Below are positions 39,515 to 48,923 of a stretch of 64,000 nucleotides of DNA, in pieces. The notes under the pieces were generated by a model. That model ran no database searches and was not told the DNA's origin. It worked only from the letters and a program-made list of their open reading frames with translations. The stretch is taken from contig NZ_JQLI01000008.1 of assembly GCF_000744095.1 (NCBI RefSeq), positions 2,790,001-2,854,000 of the forward strand. Direction: 5' to 3'. The DNA is from Cupriavidus necator A5-1. Its GTDB lineage: Bacteria > Pseudomonadota > Gammaproteobacteria > Burkholderiales > Burkholderiaceae. Position numbers and translations under genes: made by a program. Numbering within the stretch: the first letter of the stretch is position 1; each line of letters begins with the position of its first letter.

Positions 39515-40944
39515 GCTGGTTGTCTCCCTGCTGGTTGGCTTCCATATATAAGCGGCGCGGCAGCCGGTGCCGGCAGCGGGAAACTCGCACTGAGGCGGCA
39601 GCCCACCGCTTCGCCCGTCACTTCGCCCGCCCCTTGCCCCGGTCCGATGCACAGCGTGGCGCAATGCGCCCAGGCGCGCTCCTGCATGCCGCGCAGGCCA
39701 TGGCTGCGCTGCAGTGCCGCAGCGATATCGCTGATTCCGCGGCCATCGTCTTCCACGCACCAGTGCACCCCGCCCCGGGCCGTCGCGGCAATGCGGATCG
39801 CCACGTAGCGCGCGCCGGCATGGCGCATCACATTGGTCAGCGCCTCCTGCGTGAGCCGGTAGAGCGTCAGCGTCAGGTCGGGCCCGAGCGCGGCGTCGCC
39901 AAGGTCGACTTCGCAATCGAGCCGCACCGACTGCCCCGGCTGTTCGCGCCAGCACCGCACCAGGTCCTGCAGCAGCCGCTCCAGCGAAGCCAGCCGCCCG
40001 TCGGGCCGCGCGCCATGCGGGCGCAGCCGGTGCAGCAGGTGGCGGACTTCGTCCTGGATCCTGGCGCAATGCCCGGCCAGGTCGTTCGCCACGATCTGCA
40101 GCATCGGCGCATGGGTGCTCTTGCGCACCAGGTAGGTCGCGTCGGCGCGCATCGCGGTCAGCACCTGGCCGAACTCGTCGTGCAGCTCACGCGCCAGCCG
40201 CGCGCGTTCGCATTCCTGCGCTTCGAGCAGCTTGCGGCTCAGCGCGCGCCGTTCGGCCTGGTGCTCGGCCAGCGCGCCGGCCAGGTGGTTCAGCGCGCCG
40301 CGGATCAGGTCCAGCTCGCGGATGCGCATGGCAGGCAGGCGCACGCTGTAGTCCTTCTGCTCGTAGTGGCCGATGGCGTCGAGGATATGCTGCAGCGGCG
40401 CGAAGGCGCGCCGCACCGTCCACAGCAGGCAGCCCAGCAGCAGCACGCCATAGAGCGCCAGCATGGCCAGGTTGCCGGCCACGTCGGCGCGCGCTTCGCG
40501 CAGCTCGCTGGCCGGGTCCCAGTGCAGCGCGGCACGGTAGACGGTGCCGTCGCGCGCAGCGATTTCCCAGGCGCTTTCCACGGCCGCCATGTCGGCCTGC
40601 AAGAAGGTGAACGAGCGGTCCTGGTCCTCCGCATCGTTGCGCCTGGCCGGTTGCGGCGCGTCCACCAGTACGCGGCCCGCGCCGTCCTCCAGGCGCAGCC
40701 GCAGGTGCCGCATCTGCCCCGACTCATTGATGGCGCGCAGCGCCGCCAGGTGCGCAGCGCGCTCCGCCGGCGTGGCGGACTGCAGCGCCGACAGTCGCGG
40801 CATGAGCTGCGCCAGCGCGGCCACGCCGCTGCGTTCTTCGCTGACGGCCTGCCGCGCCAGCCACAGCGCCGCCAGCAGCGCACAGCACAGGCAGGTGACG
40901 GACAGCCCGATGGCTCGGCTGGCCAGGTAGCGCGACATCGTCAT
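39511..40944 (-). CDS. Membrane-bound sensor histidine kinase (HisKA_3, NarX type)
   Basis: A 477-residue sensor kinase. Two membrane segments (about 10-30 and 160-180) enclose a periplasmic domain; a HAMP-like linker (LQHILDAIGHYEQKDYSVRL) leads to the dimerisation motif LARELHDEFGQVLTAMRADA with the phospho-histidine, then an ATPase domain with QEALTNVMRHAGA and DDGRGISD. It phosphorylates the overlapping response regulator gene's product. The signal is unknown; the locus suggests an alcohol, aldehyde, PQQ or metal cue. Confidence 0.93.
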   Translation of the reverse strand: MTMSRYLASRAIGLSVTCLCCALLAALWLARQAVSEERSGVAALAQLMPRLSALQSATPAERAAHLAALRAINESGQMRHLRLRLEDGAGRVLVDAPQPARRNDAEDQDRSFTFLQADMAAVESAWEIAARDGTVYRAALHWDPASELREARADVAGNLAMLALYGVLLLGCLLWTVRRAFAPLQHILDAIGHYEQKDYSVRLPAMRIRELDLIRGALNHLAGALAEHQAERRALSRKLLEAQECERARLARELHDEFGQVLTAMRADATYLVRKSTHAPMLQIVANDLAGHCARIQDEVRHLLHRLRPHGARPDGRLASLERLLQDLVRCWREQPGQSVRLDCEVDLGDAALGPDLTLTLYRLTQEALTNVMRHAGARYVAIRIAATARGGVHWCVEDDGRGISDIAAALQRSHGLRGMQERAWAHCATLCIGPGQGAGEVTGEAVGCRLSASFPLPAPAAAPLIYGSQPAGRQPA

Positions 40945-40985
40945 GGCAGTACTCCTCCGGAGGATGGCGGACGCCGGTGCGGGGG

Positions 40986-41102
40986 CCCGATCTCAGACCG
41001 ATTGCAGATCGGGAGTTTTTCCCGATGCCTGAGGTGCGAAAACTGCTCCCGGTCCCGTCAGCCAGTTCCAGTTAAGGCGCTACCCAATGCAGGTAACGCG
41101 CC
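40986..41102 (+). promoter_or_regulatory. Structured 5' leader of the TonB receptor gene
   Basis: Competing hairpins precede the receptor gene: CCCGATCT (40986-40993) with AGATCGGG (41006-41013), and ATCGGGA (41008-41014) with TCCCGAT (41020-41026), which share bases and exclude each other. A third stem, GGCGC-TACC (41076-41084) with GGTA-N2-GCGCC (41092-41102), sits just before the AGGAGGAG site. It does not match the cobalamin or TPP riboswitch motifs I know. Confidence 0.4.
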
Positions 41103-41124
41103 GGTATCCAGGAGGAGATGCAAG

Positions 41125-43575
41125 ATGCCAGCCAACCCGTCCCGGGCCCAGCAACGACAGCTGCCCAACCACGCCGCGGCCCGCTGCGGCCGATCCGGTT
41201 GCGGCACTGCCACCGCGATCACGATCGCCGTGGCCTTGCTGATCCAGCAGCCCGCTGTTGCACAATGGGACACCCCGGTACAGCCTGTACCAAACCAGGA
41301 CAGCGCGGTGCTGCCGGAAGTGCTGGTGGTGGCGGCCGCGCCGCTTCCCGGCATCGGCGTGGACAGCGACCTGGTGCCCTACACCGTGCAGACCGTGCGC
41401 GGCGATGAGCTGGACGGCTCGCGCGCCGGCAACCTGACCGACTACCTGGCGCGCAACCTGGCCGGCGTCAATGTCAACGACATCCAGGGCAGCCCGTTCC
41501 AGACCGATCTCACCTATCGCGGCTTCCGCGCCTCGTCGATCCCGGGCGTGCCGCAAGGCCTGTCGGTCTACCTGGACGGCATCCGCGTCAACGAGCCCTT
41601 CGGCGACGTGGTGAGCTGGGACATGATCCCGGAAGCCGCGCTCGCGAGCGTATCGATGATCTCCAGCGCAAACCCGGCCTACGGCCTCAACACCCTGGGC
41701 GGCTCGCTGGCCATGACCACTCGCTCAGGCCTGGACTCGCCCGGCTTCACGGCCGACCTGTCCTACGGCAGCGGCAGCCGCAAGCGTGCTGACCTGTCAG
41801 GCGGCGTGCGCAGTGCCGGCGGCTGGCATGCCTTTGCCGCCGGCACGCTGTTCCAGGAGCACGGCTGGCGCGACCATTCGGATGGGCGGCTCGGCAACAT
41901 CTTCGCCAAGGCAGGCTATGCCGGCGACACCGATAGCTGGGACGTCTCCGTGCTGCACGGGCGCAGTACGCTGACCGGCAACGGCCTGGTCCCGGCCTTC
42001 CGTGCCAGCGGCGATGCCACCCTGCCCGACATCTACCAGGCCAATCGCCGTGCCGTGTATACCTATCCGGACAAGACCAGCAACCAGGTGACCCAGGTCG
42101 CCCTCAACGGCCGCCACTGGTTCGACGACAAGACCAGCGCCGCGGCCCTCGCCTATGTGCGCACCAGCCGCCGCGACACCGTCAACGGCGACGTGAACCC
42201 CGACTACGAGGCCTATGCCGAAGCCTGCGAGGACGGCTTCAACGCCGACGGCAGCCCCCGCGGCGAAAACTGTGGCGTGACCCGCGCCGAAGGCGCCGCG
42301 CTGCATCCCGCCGTGGTCAACACCACCCATATGCGGCAGCGGACCGTCGGCGTGGCCCTCAGCCTGGCAAAGGAAACCGAGCACCACGTGCTGAACGCCG
42401 GCGCAAGCCTCGACCGCAGCAACCTGACCTATTCCCAATATGCGCAGCTTGGCACCTTCACCGCCGACCGCGGCGCCGTGGCCGATCCGGACGAACCCAA
42501 TGCCTTGTTCTCCGGGGTCAGCGGCACCTCGCGCACGTTCGGCCTGTATTTGTCCGACACCTGGTCGCTGACGCCCAGCACCTTCCTGACCGCCTCGGCA
42601 AGATGGAATCTCGCCACGGTCAGCAATACGCTGCGCAACAGCGACGGCAGCGAACAGCCGCGCGAGCAATTTACCTACCGCCGGCTCAACCCCGCGCTGG
42701 GACTTGCGCAGAAGCTCGGTGGCGGCGTCACCGTGTTCGGCGGCTATGCCCAGAACAACCGCGTGCCCACGGTGCTCGAACTGGGCTGTGCCGACCCGAC
42801 CAGGCCGTGCCGCCTGCCGGCAGGATTGCAGGCCGACCCGTACCTGAAGCAGGTCGTCTCCCACGCCTACGAAGCCGGCGTGCGCTGGCGCCCCGGCAAG
42901 GACAGCGAAGTCACCGCCACGCTGTACCGCATCGACAATCACGACGACATCCTGTTCCTGCGCGCGCCCAACACCCAGCTGGGGTATTTCGCCAACTTCG
43001 ACCGCACCCGCAATCAGGGCCTCGATCTCACGGCGCGCCAGCGGCTGGGCGATGTCACGCTTCGGCTCGGCTACAGCTACCTGCAGGCCACCTACCAGGC
43101 AACAGGACAACTCGCGTCAGGCGAACGCACCATCGACATCCGGCCGGGCATGCGCATGGCCGGCTTGCCGCGCCACACGCTCAAGCTCGGCGTCGACTGG
43201 CAGGCAATGGCCAGCCTGACGCTCGGGGCCGACATGGTGGCGGTGTCCAGCACTGTCGCCAGCGGCAACGAAGACGGCCTGCGCAGCGATCCGCAGCCGG
43301 GCACGGCGCCGAAGACCGCCGACTGGCGCGTGCCTGGGTACGCGACCGTCAACCTGCGTGCGGCGTACAAGGTGAACAAGCGCTTCGAGGTCTACGCGCG
43401 CGTGGCCAACCTGTTCGATCGACGTTATGAGACCTATGGCCAGATCGCCAACAACTTATTTCCGAATGGGAACCTGGTGCAGCCGCATGTCGCGCCGGGG
43501 GATGGCGCCAGCGCATTGTTCGTGGCACCGGGGGCGCCGCGGAGTTTCTTTGTGGGGGTGGTGTATCGGATGTAG
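41125..43575 (+). CDS. TonB-dependent outer-membrane receptor
   Basis: An 816-residue receptor: signal peptide, TonB-box-like LPEVLVVAAAPLPG, plug domain (TVQTVRGDELDGSRAGNLTD, LYRG-type LTYRGFRASSIPGVPQG, VYLDGIRVNEPFGDVVSWDM) and a 22-strand barrel ending in VGVVYRM. The ATG at 41125 follows AGGAGGAGATG; the open frame extends far upstream but only as antisense of the kinase gene. Given the PQQ locus, candidate cargoes are PQQ itself, a metal chelate or a siderophore; this is inference. Transcribed divergently from the two-component genes. Confidence 0.93.
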   Translation: MPANPSRAQQRQLPNHAAARCGRSGCGTATAITIAVALLIQQPAVAQWDTPVQPVPNQDSAVLPEVLVVAAAPLPGIGVDSDLVPYTVQTVRGDELDGSRAGNLTDYLARNLAGVNVNDIQGSPFQTDLTYRGFRASSIPGVPQGLSVYLDGIRVNEPFGDVVSWDMIPEAALASVSMISSANPAYGLNTLGGSLAMTTRSGLDSPGFTADLSYGSGSRKRADLSGGVRSAGGWHAFAAGTLFQEHGWRDHSDGRLGNIFAKAGYAGDTDSWDVSVLHGRSTLTGNGLVPAFRASGDATLPDIYQANRRAVYTYPDKTSNQVTQVALNGRHWFDDKTSAAALAYVRTSRRDTVNGDVNPDYEAYAEACEDGFNADGSPRGENCGVTRAEGAALHPAVVNTTHMRQRTVGVALSLAKETEHHVLNAGASLDRSNLTYSQYAQLGTFTADRGAVADPDEPNALFSGVSGTSRTFGLYLSDTWSLTPSTFLTASARWNLATVSNTLRNSDGSEQPREQFTYRRLNPALGLAQKLGGGVTVFGGYAQNNRVPTVLELGCADPTRPCRLPAGLQADPYLKQVVSHAYEAGVRWRPGKDSEVTATLYRIDNHDDILFLRAPNTQLGYFANFDRTRNQGLDLTARQRLGDVTLRLGYSYLQATYQATGQLASGERTIDIRPGMRMAGLPRHTLKLGVDWQAMASLTLGADMVAVSSTVASGNEDGLRSDPQPGTAPKTADWRVPGYATVNLRAAYKVNKRFEVYARVANLFDRRYETYGQIANNLFPNGNLVQPHVAPGDGASALFVAPGAPRSFFVGVVYRM

Positions 43576-43936
43576 GGGATGTGGGGTGGCGGCCAGGCAC
43601 GTACCGCGCCCTCCTCCTCTGCTCAGAGGCATGTTGAAAAAGAAGCCCCCGGGGTCCGGGGGGGTGCCCCGAGAGCTCGGAAAAGCGGAGCGAACACCTG
43701 CCCCGCGTATTCCATGCTGAACGATGGTCATTGAATCAGCATCCGCCATAGTGTCTAAAACCTTTCACATTTAAGGGTGTTTCAATGGCGAACGGTGCGA
43801 TTCACTGCGATGCGGCGATCGGAGAATGGCGTTCGGTCAGATAGTGAAGAATCGCACAGACGTCATTCACTTCAGATTGCGCAAGACGCGTTGACAGCTT
43901 TATGGCCCGCGCACGGCGCACGCGTTGCAGCGATTC
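43576..43936. other. Intergenic region between convergent TonB receptor and LysR genes
   Basis: No gene recognised. It contains a GC hairpin CCCCCGG-GGT-CCGGGGG (43646-43662) that on the minus strand is followed by CTTCTTTTTC and may end the LysR transcript. The rest is AT-mixed sequence with short meaningless frames. Confidence 0.5.
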
Positions 43937-44866
43937 TCAAGTTGAGACCTCGGTTCCCCGCCCCGTCGACTCGGGTCCTCCAAATTGCGCAATCTCTCGA
44001 ACGAGTTGCATCACGGTGCGGCACGCCAGCGTGAGTTCCCCATGGCGCGACATGGCCAGCGCAATATGGCGGTTGATCTGCGGATTGATGATCTTCGAAG
44101 CCTGCAAGCGGCAGTCCCGGCCCGCGTTCGAGATCGCATACGGCCCCAGCAGCGCGTACATGCCTCCGTCGGCAACGATATGGGTCTGCAGGCTTAGCGA
44201 ATCGGCCTCCACCGCTACGTTCAGCGTGATGCCGTGCTCCAGTGCCATTTGGTCCAGCCTGTCGCGCCAGCTGTTGGGCCGGCAGAACATTACCAACGGC
44301 AGGTTGTGGAGCGCGGAAAACGGTACGGTGGGGCTGGCGGTCACGCTGTCGCCGGCGGCGCCAACCAGATAGGTAGCGGTTTCGACCAGATACACGTCGC
44401 CATGCTTGGGCACCGGACTGTGCCGGAACAAGATCGCCAGGTCGACATGACCGGCTTCCAGCCAGTTCTCAAGTTGCGCACCTTGTCCCTCTCGCACACT
44501 GAGTTGGACGAGCGGGTAACGCTCCTTCAGGCGGTAATAAAGCGTGCTGACCAGCGGGTGTGCAGTTGAGGGAAGGATGCCGATGCGCACCATGCCGATC
44601 GGCTTGCCCGAAGTGGAGTGGATGTCGTTGACAAGCTGGTCGGTGCCGGCCACCCAGGCCCTGACCTTGGGTGCTATGCGCTCGCCGAACTCCGTCAGCA
44701 CCACGCCGCGGCCCGTCCGCTGGAACAGGCGCCCTCCGCATTCTTGTTCCAGGTCGTTGAGCTGGCGGCTGATATGGGGCTGGCTCGTGCCGTAGGACTG
44801 CGCCACCTTGCTCAGGCTACCCAGATCGGCAGCCGCCAGAAACAGTTTCCACGCGGAGTAGTTCAT
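43937..44866 (-). CDS. LysR-family regulator of the aldolase-porin-TctC module
   Basis: A 309-residue LysR protein: MNYSAWKLFLAAADLGSLSK then SQPHISRQLNDLEQECGG in the DNA-binding domain, FQRTGRGVVLTEFGERIAP next, and a standard effector domain. Divergent from the aldolase gene across 190 bases. It most likely activates that operon in response to its substrate. Full length with no damage. Confidence 0.92.
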   Translation of the reverse strand: MNYSAWKLFLAAADLGSLSKVAQSYGTSQPHISRQLNDLEQECGGRLFQRTGRGVVLTEFGERIAPKVRAWVAGTDQLVNDIHSTSGKPIGMVRIGILPSTAHPLVSTLYYRLKERYPLVQLSVREGQGAQLENWLEAGHVDLAILFRHSPVPKHGDVYLVETATYLVGAAGDSVTASPTVPFSALHNLPLVMFCRPNSWRDRLDQMALEHGITLNVAVEADSLSLQTHIVADGGMYALLGPYAISNAGRDCRLQASKIINPQINRHIALAMSRHGELTLACRTVMQLVREIAQFGGPESTGRGTEVST

Positions 44867-44891
44867 CGCTGACTTCAGTTGCGCGCTATGT

Positions 44892-44926
44892 CTGATCAGT
44901 ATATCTGAAATAGCTGATCTGTCAGT
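44892..44926. promoter_or_regulatory. Candidate LysR operator/promoter region of the aldolase operon
   Basis: The intergenic stretch has CTGATCAG (44892-44899), ATATCTGAAATAGCTGAT (44901-44918) and CTGTCAG (44920-44926), that is, repeated CTGAT/CTGTC half-sites with T-N11-A-like spacing in an AT-rich pocket. Typical of LysR-bound divergent promoters but not proven. Confidence 0.35.
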
Positions 44927-45056
44927 TCCGGTATGGCGATTCGGGCCCTAGACTGCCTCGCATGCACGTCGCAGCCCTGAAAAACTCAGGGAGCGGCGGG
45001 CTCGCCGCGGGGGCACCCTGCCACCCGGTGAACTTCTCACCCATACAGGAAGTGAC

Positions 45057-45980
45057 ATGAAAGACATTGATCTGCGCGGTCTTGTTCCGGCCCCCGTTAC
45101 CCCATTCACCCGCGACGGCGCGGTTGACCATGCGGCTATCCAGCGACTCGGTTCGTGGCTGGGCGGGTTCGACGGCGTCAAGGGCCTGGTCGTCCTCGGC
45201 CACGCGGGCGAAGGCACCTTCCTGTCGCAGGAAGAGCAAATGGCAGTGATCGAAAGCTTCGTGAACTCGGTGGACGGCAAGCTGCCGGTGATTGCCGGTA
45301 TCACGCTGGAAGGCACCCAGGTGGCCGCTGCCGAAGCCAAGCGCGCCATCAAGGCTGGCGCCTCGGCTGGCCTCGTCTATCCGTCGCACGGCTGGCTGCG
45401 CTTCGGCTACCAGAAGGGCGCGCCCCAGGACCGCTATCGCGCCATCTACGAGGAAAGCGGCCTGCCGCTGATCCTGTTCCAGTACCCGGACGCCACCAAG
45501 GCCACCTACAACCTGGAAACCCAGCTCGAGATCGCGGCGCAGCCGGGCGTCTTCGCGATGAAGAACGGTGTACGCAATATGCGCCGCTGGGATACCGAGA
45601 TCCCCGTGATCCGCCGCGAGAACCCGGACCTGCAGATCCTGACATGCCACGACGAGTACCTGCTGCATACCATGTTCGACGTCGACGGTGCGCTGGTGGG
45701 CTACGGCAATATCGCCCCCGAGCTGCTGATTGAACTGATCAAGGCCGGCAAGGCGAAGGACTATCCGCGCGCCCGCGCATTGCATGACCAGCTGCTCCCG
45801 GTCACCAAGAACGTGTACCACCGCGGCTCGCACATGGAAGGTACGGTGGCGCTCAAGCATGCGTTGGTGGCGCGCGGCATCCTCGAACACGCTACCGTGC
45901 GCTCGCCGCTGCTGCCGCTGGAGCCTGGCGCCGAAATCGATATTGCCAACGCGATTCGCGCCGCCGGCCTCGCCGGCTGA
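45057..45980 (+). CDS. Dihydrodipicolinate synthase/N-acetylneuraminate lyase-family aldolase
   Basis: A 307-residue class I aldolase (TIM barrel). LRGLVPAPVTPFTRDGAVDH is the family N terminus, GHAGEGTFLSQEEQMAVIES the loop that contacts the keto-acid carboxylate, and FAMKNGVRNMRRWDTEIP holds the likely Schiff-base lysine. Genuine DapA has IKEA-type context at that lysine and GTTGE earlier; here GHAGEG points to a catabolic keto-acid aldolase or dehydratase acting on a sugar-acid-like substrate. First gene of the porin-TctC operon, with AGGAAG before ATG. Confidence 0.9.
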   Translation: MKDIDLRGLVPAPVTPFTRDGAVDHAAIQRLGSWLGGFDGVKGLVVLGHAGEGTFLSQEEQMAVIESFVNSVDGKLPVIAGITLEGTQVAAAEAKRAIKAGASAGLVYPSHGWLRFGYQKGAPQDRYRAIYEESGLPLILFQYPDATKATYNLETQLEIAAQPGVFAMKNGVRNMRRWDTEIPVIRRENPDLQILTCHDEYLLHTMFDVDGALVGYGNIAPELLIELIKAGKAKDYPRARALHDQLLPVTKNVYHRGSHMEGTVALKHALVARGILEHATVRSPLLPLEPGAEIDIANAIRAAGLAG

Positions 45981-46124
45981 GCCTCGGCAGGCGCAGCCAG
46001 GAGGCTGTGCCGGGAGGCCGGGCCGAGCCTGGCCTCCGTCCCCTCCGTTACAGCGCCGGCAGCGAAGCAGCTGGTCGCTTGTCCTCCGCCCGCTGTGACA
46101 ACGTAGAACAACAAGGAGACACCT

Positions 46125-47225
46125 GTGAAGGGTACGGGGAAATGGTGCGCCGGCGCGCTATGTGCCACGCCGCTGTTCGTGTTGGCGCAATCCGTGACGC
46201 TATACGGCGTCATCGACACCGGCGTCGAGTATGTCAATCATATTGGCGCTGGCAAAGACAGTGTCGTGCGCATGCCAAACCTGACGGCGACCGTGCCTTC
46301 GCGCTGGGGGATGCGAGGCACGGACGACCTGGGAGGCGGACTTAAATCCGTCTTCGTACTGGAATCAGGCTTCGCGCCGGATTCCGGATCATCGAACCAG
46401 GGCGGCAGATTGTTTGGTCGTCAGGCCTTTGTCGGGCTGAGCAATCGCTGGGGGCAGCTCTCCTTCGGCCGTCAGTGGACGATGACCTTCTGGTCGACAC
46501 TGGATTCCGATATCCTCGGGCCAAATATCTACGGCGCCAACGCTCTGGACAGCTACCGCCCCAATGCCCGCGCCGACAATGCGATCGCCTACAAAGGGAC
46601 GTTCGGTGGCCTGACAGTCGGCGCCACCTACAGCCTGGGGCGAGACACGGTCAATGCAGGCCAAAACCCGGCGGGAACCAACTGCCCGGGAGAAAATCCC
46701 GCTGACAGCAAGGCATGCCGCGAATGGTCCGTGATGCTGCGCTATGACACCAACTGGTGGGGCTTGGCGACCGCGTATGACTCCTTGCGCGGCGGCGCGG
46801 GCGCGGCAGGCGGACTGGTGAGCAGCGGCCTCAAGGACGACCGCCTGCACTTTGGCGCTTACATGCAGTTGTCCAAGGCGAAGATCGGTATCGGCGGCAC
46901 CTTCAGGAATAATGAAGGCAGCACCACGTCCCATAGCCAGCTTTACTATGCTGGCCTGGCCTACGATCTCACGCCCGCTTTCAATCTTGCCGGGCAACTC
47001 TATTACCTGGGCTTTAACCATAGCGCCAATAAGGCATGGCTCGGCGCCCTGCGCGGTACCTACGCCTTTTCCAAGCGGGCCTCGGCCTATGTCACGACTG
47101 GCTTTATTGACAACCGCGGCCAACTGGCCTTGTCGGTCAGCGCTGGCAGCGCCGTTGGAACCAGCGCGCCGACACCGGGTGGAAACCAGTTTGGGGCAAT
47201 GCTTGGTGTCAAGCATATTTTCTGA
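46125..47225 (+). CDS. General porin (Gram-negative porin family, Omp32/OmpC type)
   Basis: A 366-residue outer-membrane porin. The signal peptide ends at VLAQ before SVTLYGVIDTGVEYVNHIGA, the usual first strand of Burkholderiales porins; RWGMRGTDDLGGGLKSVFVL, RQAFVGLSNRWGQLSFGRQW and the end FGAMLGVKHIF are typical. The start is GTG with AAGGAGACACCT. Porins of this type are anion-selective; placed between an aldolase and a TctC receptor, it probably admits the acidic substrate of the module. Confidence 0.95.
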   Translation: MKGTGKWCAGALCATPLFVLAQSVTLYGVIDTGVEYVNHIGAGKDSVVRMPNLTATVPSRWGMRGTDDLGGGLKSVFVLESGFAPDSGSSNQGGRLFGRQAFVGLSNRWGQLSFGRQWTMTFWSTLDSDILGPNIYGANALDSYRPNARADNAIAYKGTFGGLTVGATYSLGRDTVNAGQNPAGTNCPGENPADSKACREWSVMLRYDTNWWGLATAYDSLRGGAGAAGGLVSSGLKDDRLHFGAYMQLSKAKIGIGGTFRNNEGSTTSHSQLYYAGLAYDLTPAFNLAGQLYYLGFNHSANKAWLGALRGTYAFSKRASAYVTTGFIDNRGQLALSVSAGSAVGTSAPTPGGNQFGAMLGVKHIF

Positions 47226-47346
47226 GCTGGCGCTATCGCTGTGTGTCGACAGGAATTCGCAACCGCCGGGGAAAAGAGTCAATTCTTCGCGCGCCCGCCA
47301 GTTGAGGCGGAGCATCAAACATGCAAGTCAACATCAGGAGACGACA

Positions 47347-48312
47347 ATGCGATGCATCTTGAGAACGTTACTGGCCATGAGCTTTGCTCTTGCCGCCCCA
47401 CTAGCTCTCGGACAGACCTTCCCGAACAAGCCGGTAAGAATCGTAGTGCCGTATCCCGCGGGCGGAACGGTGGACGCTGTCGCACGGGTTGTTGCGCAGC
47501 GCCTGAGCGAGAATCTCGGCCAGCAATTCATTGTCGATAACCGGCCTGGTGCCAGCGGAACGCTCGGCAGCAAGCTTGTGGCGGCCGCTGCGCCAGACGG
47601 ATATACCCTGCTCGTGCAGGCATCGACTTTCGTGGCCACACCGATGCTCATGAGTACGAAGACCTATGACATAGAAAAGGACTTCACGGCGATCACGCAA
47701 CTGGGAAGCGTCCCGATGCTGGTCACTGCCCATCCCGGTGTTCCTGCAAAAGACCTGAAGGAATTCATGGCCGCCATCAGGAAGGAGCCGGGCAAGTACA
47801 CCTTTGGCACCTCGGCAGTCGGCTCGGCTAGCCATCTTGCCGAAGAAGCGATCAAGCACGAAGGCAAGCTGCAGTTCGAGATCATCCCTTACAAGGGCAC
47901 TGCCCCGGCGTTGACCGAAGTCATGGGTGGACACATCAATGCCATGGTGGATGCCTTGCCATCGACGTTGCCGCATGTGAAGAGCGGAAAGCTAAAGCCG
48001 CTCGCCGTCACCAGTGCGAAGCGCATTTCCGCCTTGCCGGACGTTCCGACGGTCGCGGAGTCCGGGTTGAATGGCTTCGAAATGGTTTCCTGGTACGGGT
48101 TGTGGGGACCGGCGAACATGCCTGCCGAACTGACTCAACGCATCCAGAGAGAAGTCGCGAAGGCATTGGCTTCGGAGCGAGCGGCCAAGGTGCTGGGTGA
48201 ATATGGATTTACCGCCACGGCGTCCCAGCCGGCAGACTTCATCGCATACATCAGGCAAGAGAAGGCAAGGTTCAGCACCCTGATCAAGGCGTCAAATATC
48301 AAACTCGACTGA
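47347..48312 (+). CDS. Bug/TctC-family receptor of the aldolase module
   Basis: A 321-residue receptor. Signal peptide MRCILRTLLAMSFALAAPLA; core FPNKPVRIVVPYPAGGTVDA, VDNRPGASGTLGSKLVAAAA, FEIIPYKGTAPALTEVMGGH and the typical tail IKASNIKLD. CAGGAGACGACA precedes the ATG at 47347. It follows the porin by 121 bases. Together the three genes make an uptake-and-cleavage module for one organic acid, with transport through an unlinked TctAB complex. Confidence 0.95.
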   Translation: MRCILRTLLAMSFALAAPLALGQTFPNKPVRIVVPYPAGGTVDAVARVVAQRLSENLGQQFIVDNRPGASGTLGSKLVAAAAPDGYTLLVQASTFVATPMLMSTKTYDIEKDFTAITQLGSVPMLVTAHPGVPAKDLKEFMAAIRKEPGKYTFGTSAVGSASHLAEEAIKHEGKLQFEIIPYKGTAPALTEVMGGHINAMVDALPSTLPHVKSGKLKPLAVTSAKRISALPDVPTVAESGLNGFEMVSWYGLWGPANMPAELTQRIQREVAKALASERAAKVLGEYGFTATASQPADFIAYIRQEKARFSTLIKASNIKLD

Positions 48313-48485
48313 GGTGCTTCTGCCTGGACGGAGTCGTGCGTGCAAGGACGGCGGTGACGCCTTGGCGGAACAAAGTCGCAGCGTTGTCTCGGCTTGTTCC
48401 AGTCCGGGCACGAAGCGCTGGATCGTCGCGGTGCCGTCGGCGAGTTCCTGCAGGCGTTCGGCCATCAGCGTTGCTTGCTCCAGCG

Positions 48486-48830
48486 CTATCCATTTGCCAG
48501 GAATGCCACACGACCGTCCTTCCGCACATACAAGCCTGAAAACGACAGCACAGCGTTCATTTCATCCCGGCACCAACGAAGCCCGTCGGCTTCACGAGCG
48601 GCGTGGTCGATCAGCAAAATTAAATGATTGCCCACCCGAAAGCGATGCTGTGCACTCGCCAGTGCCTTGAATAAGCGCTTCCATTTGGTCATGGTCTGGC
48701 ACGGATCCGGGAGTCCGATTTCCTGGAGCAGCCTCCCAATTTGCGGTCCTGTAAGACCGCGTTCGGTGTCTCCGAGGACACGGCATGCCGCTTCGAGATG
48801 CTGCACAGTGAAGGGAACGAAGTGCGTCAT
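48486..48830 (-). pseudogene. Truncated TIGR02391 (Ymh)-like protein
   Basis: A 114-residue frame beginning MTHFVPFTVQHLEAACRVLG with an AAGGAGATATTTTC start site. ERGLTGPQIGRLLQEIGLPD, MTKWKRLFKALASAQHRF and MNAVLSFSGLYVRKDGRVAF follow the N-terminal half of the TIGR02391 family, proteins found in phage-defence and mobile contexts. The usual second half is missing: the frame stops after LANG, and the next 170 bases contain another frame (IALEQATLMAERLQELADGT) that may be the displaced continuation. So probably frameshifted or cut. Confidence 0.5.
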
Positions 48831-48923
48831 GAAAATATCTCCTTGCAGCGCTACAAGCCACCCCGGCCGGCCTGGCACCCGCCGAGCATTGTCAGCAGCC
48901 CATCTGATCCCGGTGATGAAACG

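Noticed and set aside
39520..41124. Upstream extension of the TonB receptor frame through the whole kinase gene.
   Set aside because: The signal peptide and AGGAGGAG site define the start at 41125; the extension is antisense to the kinase.
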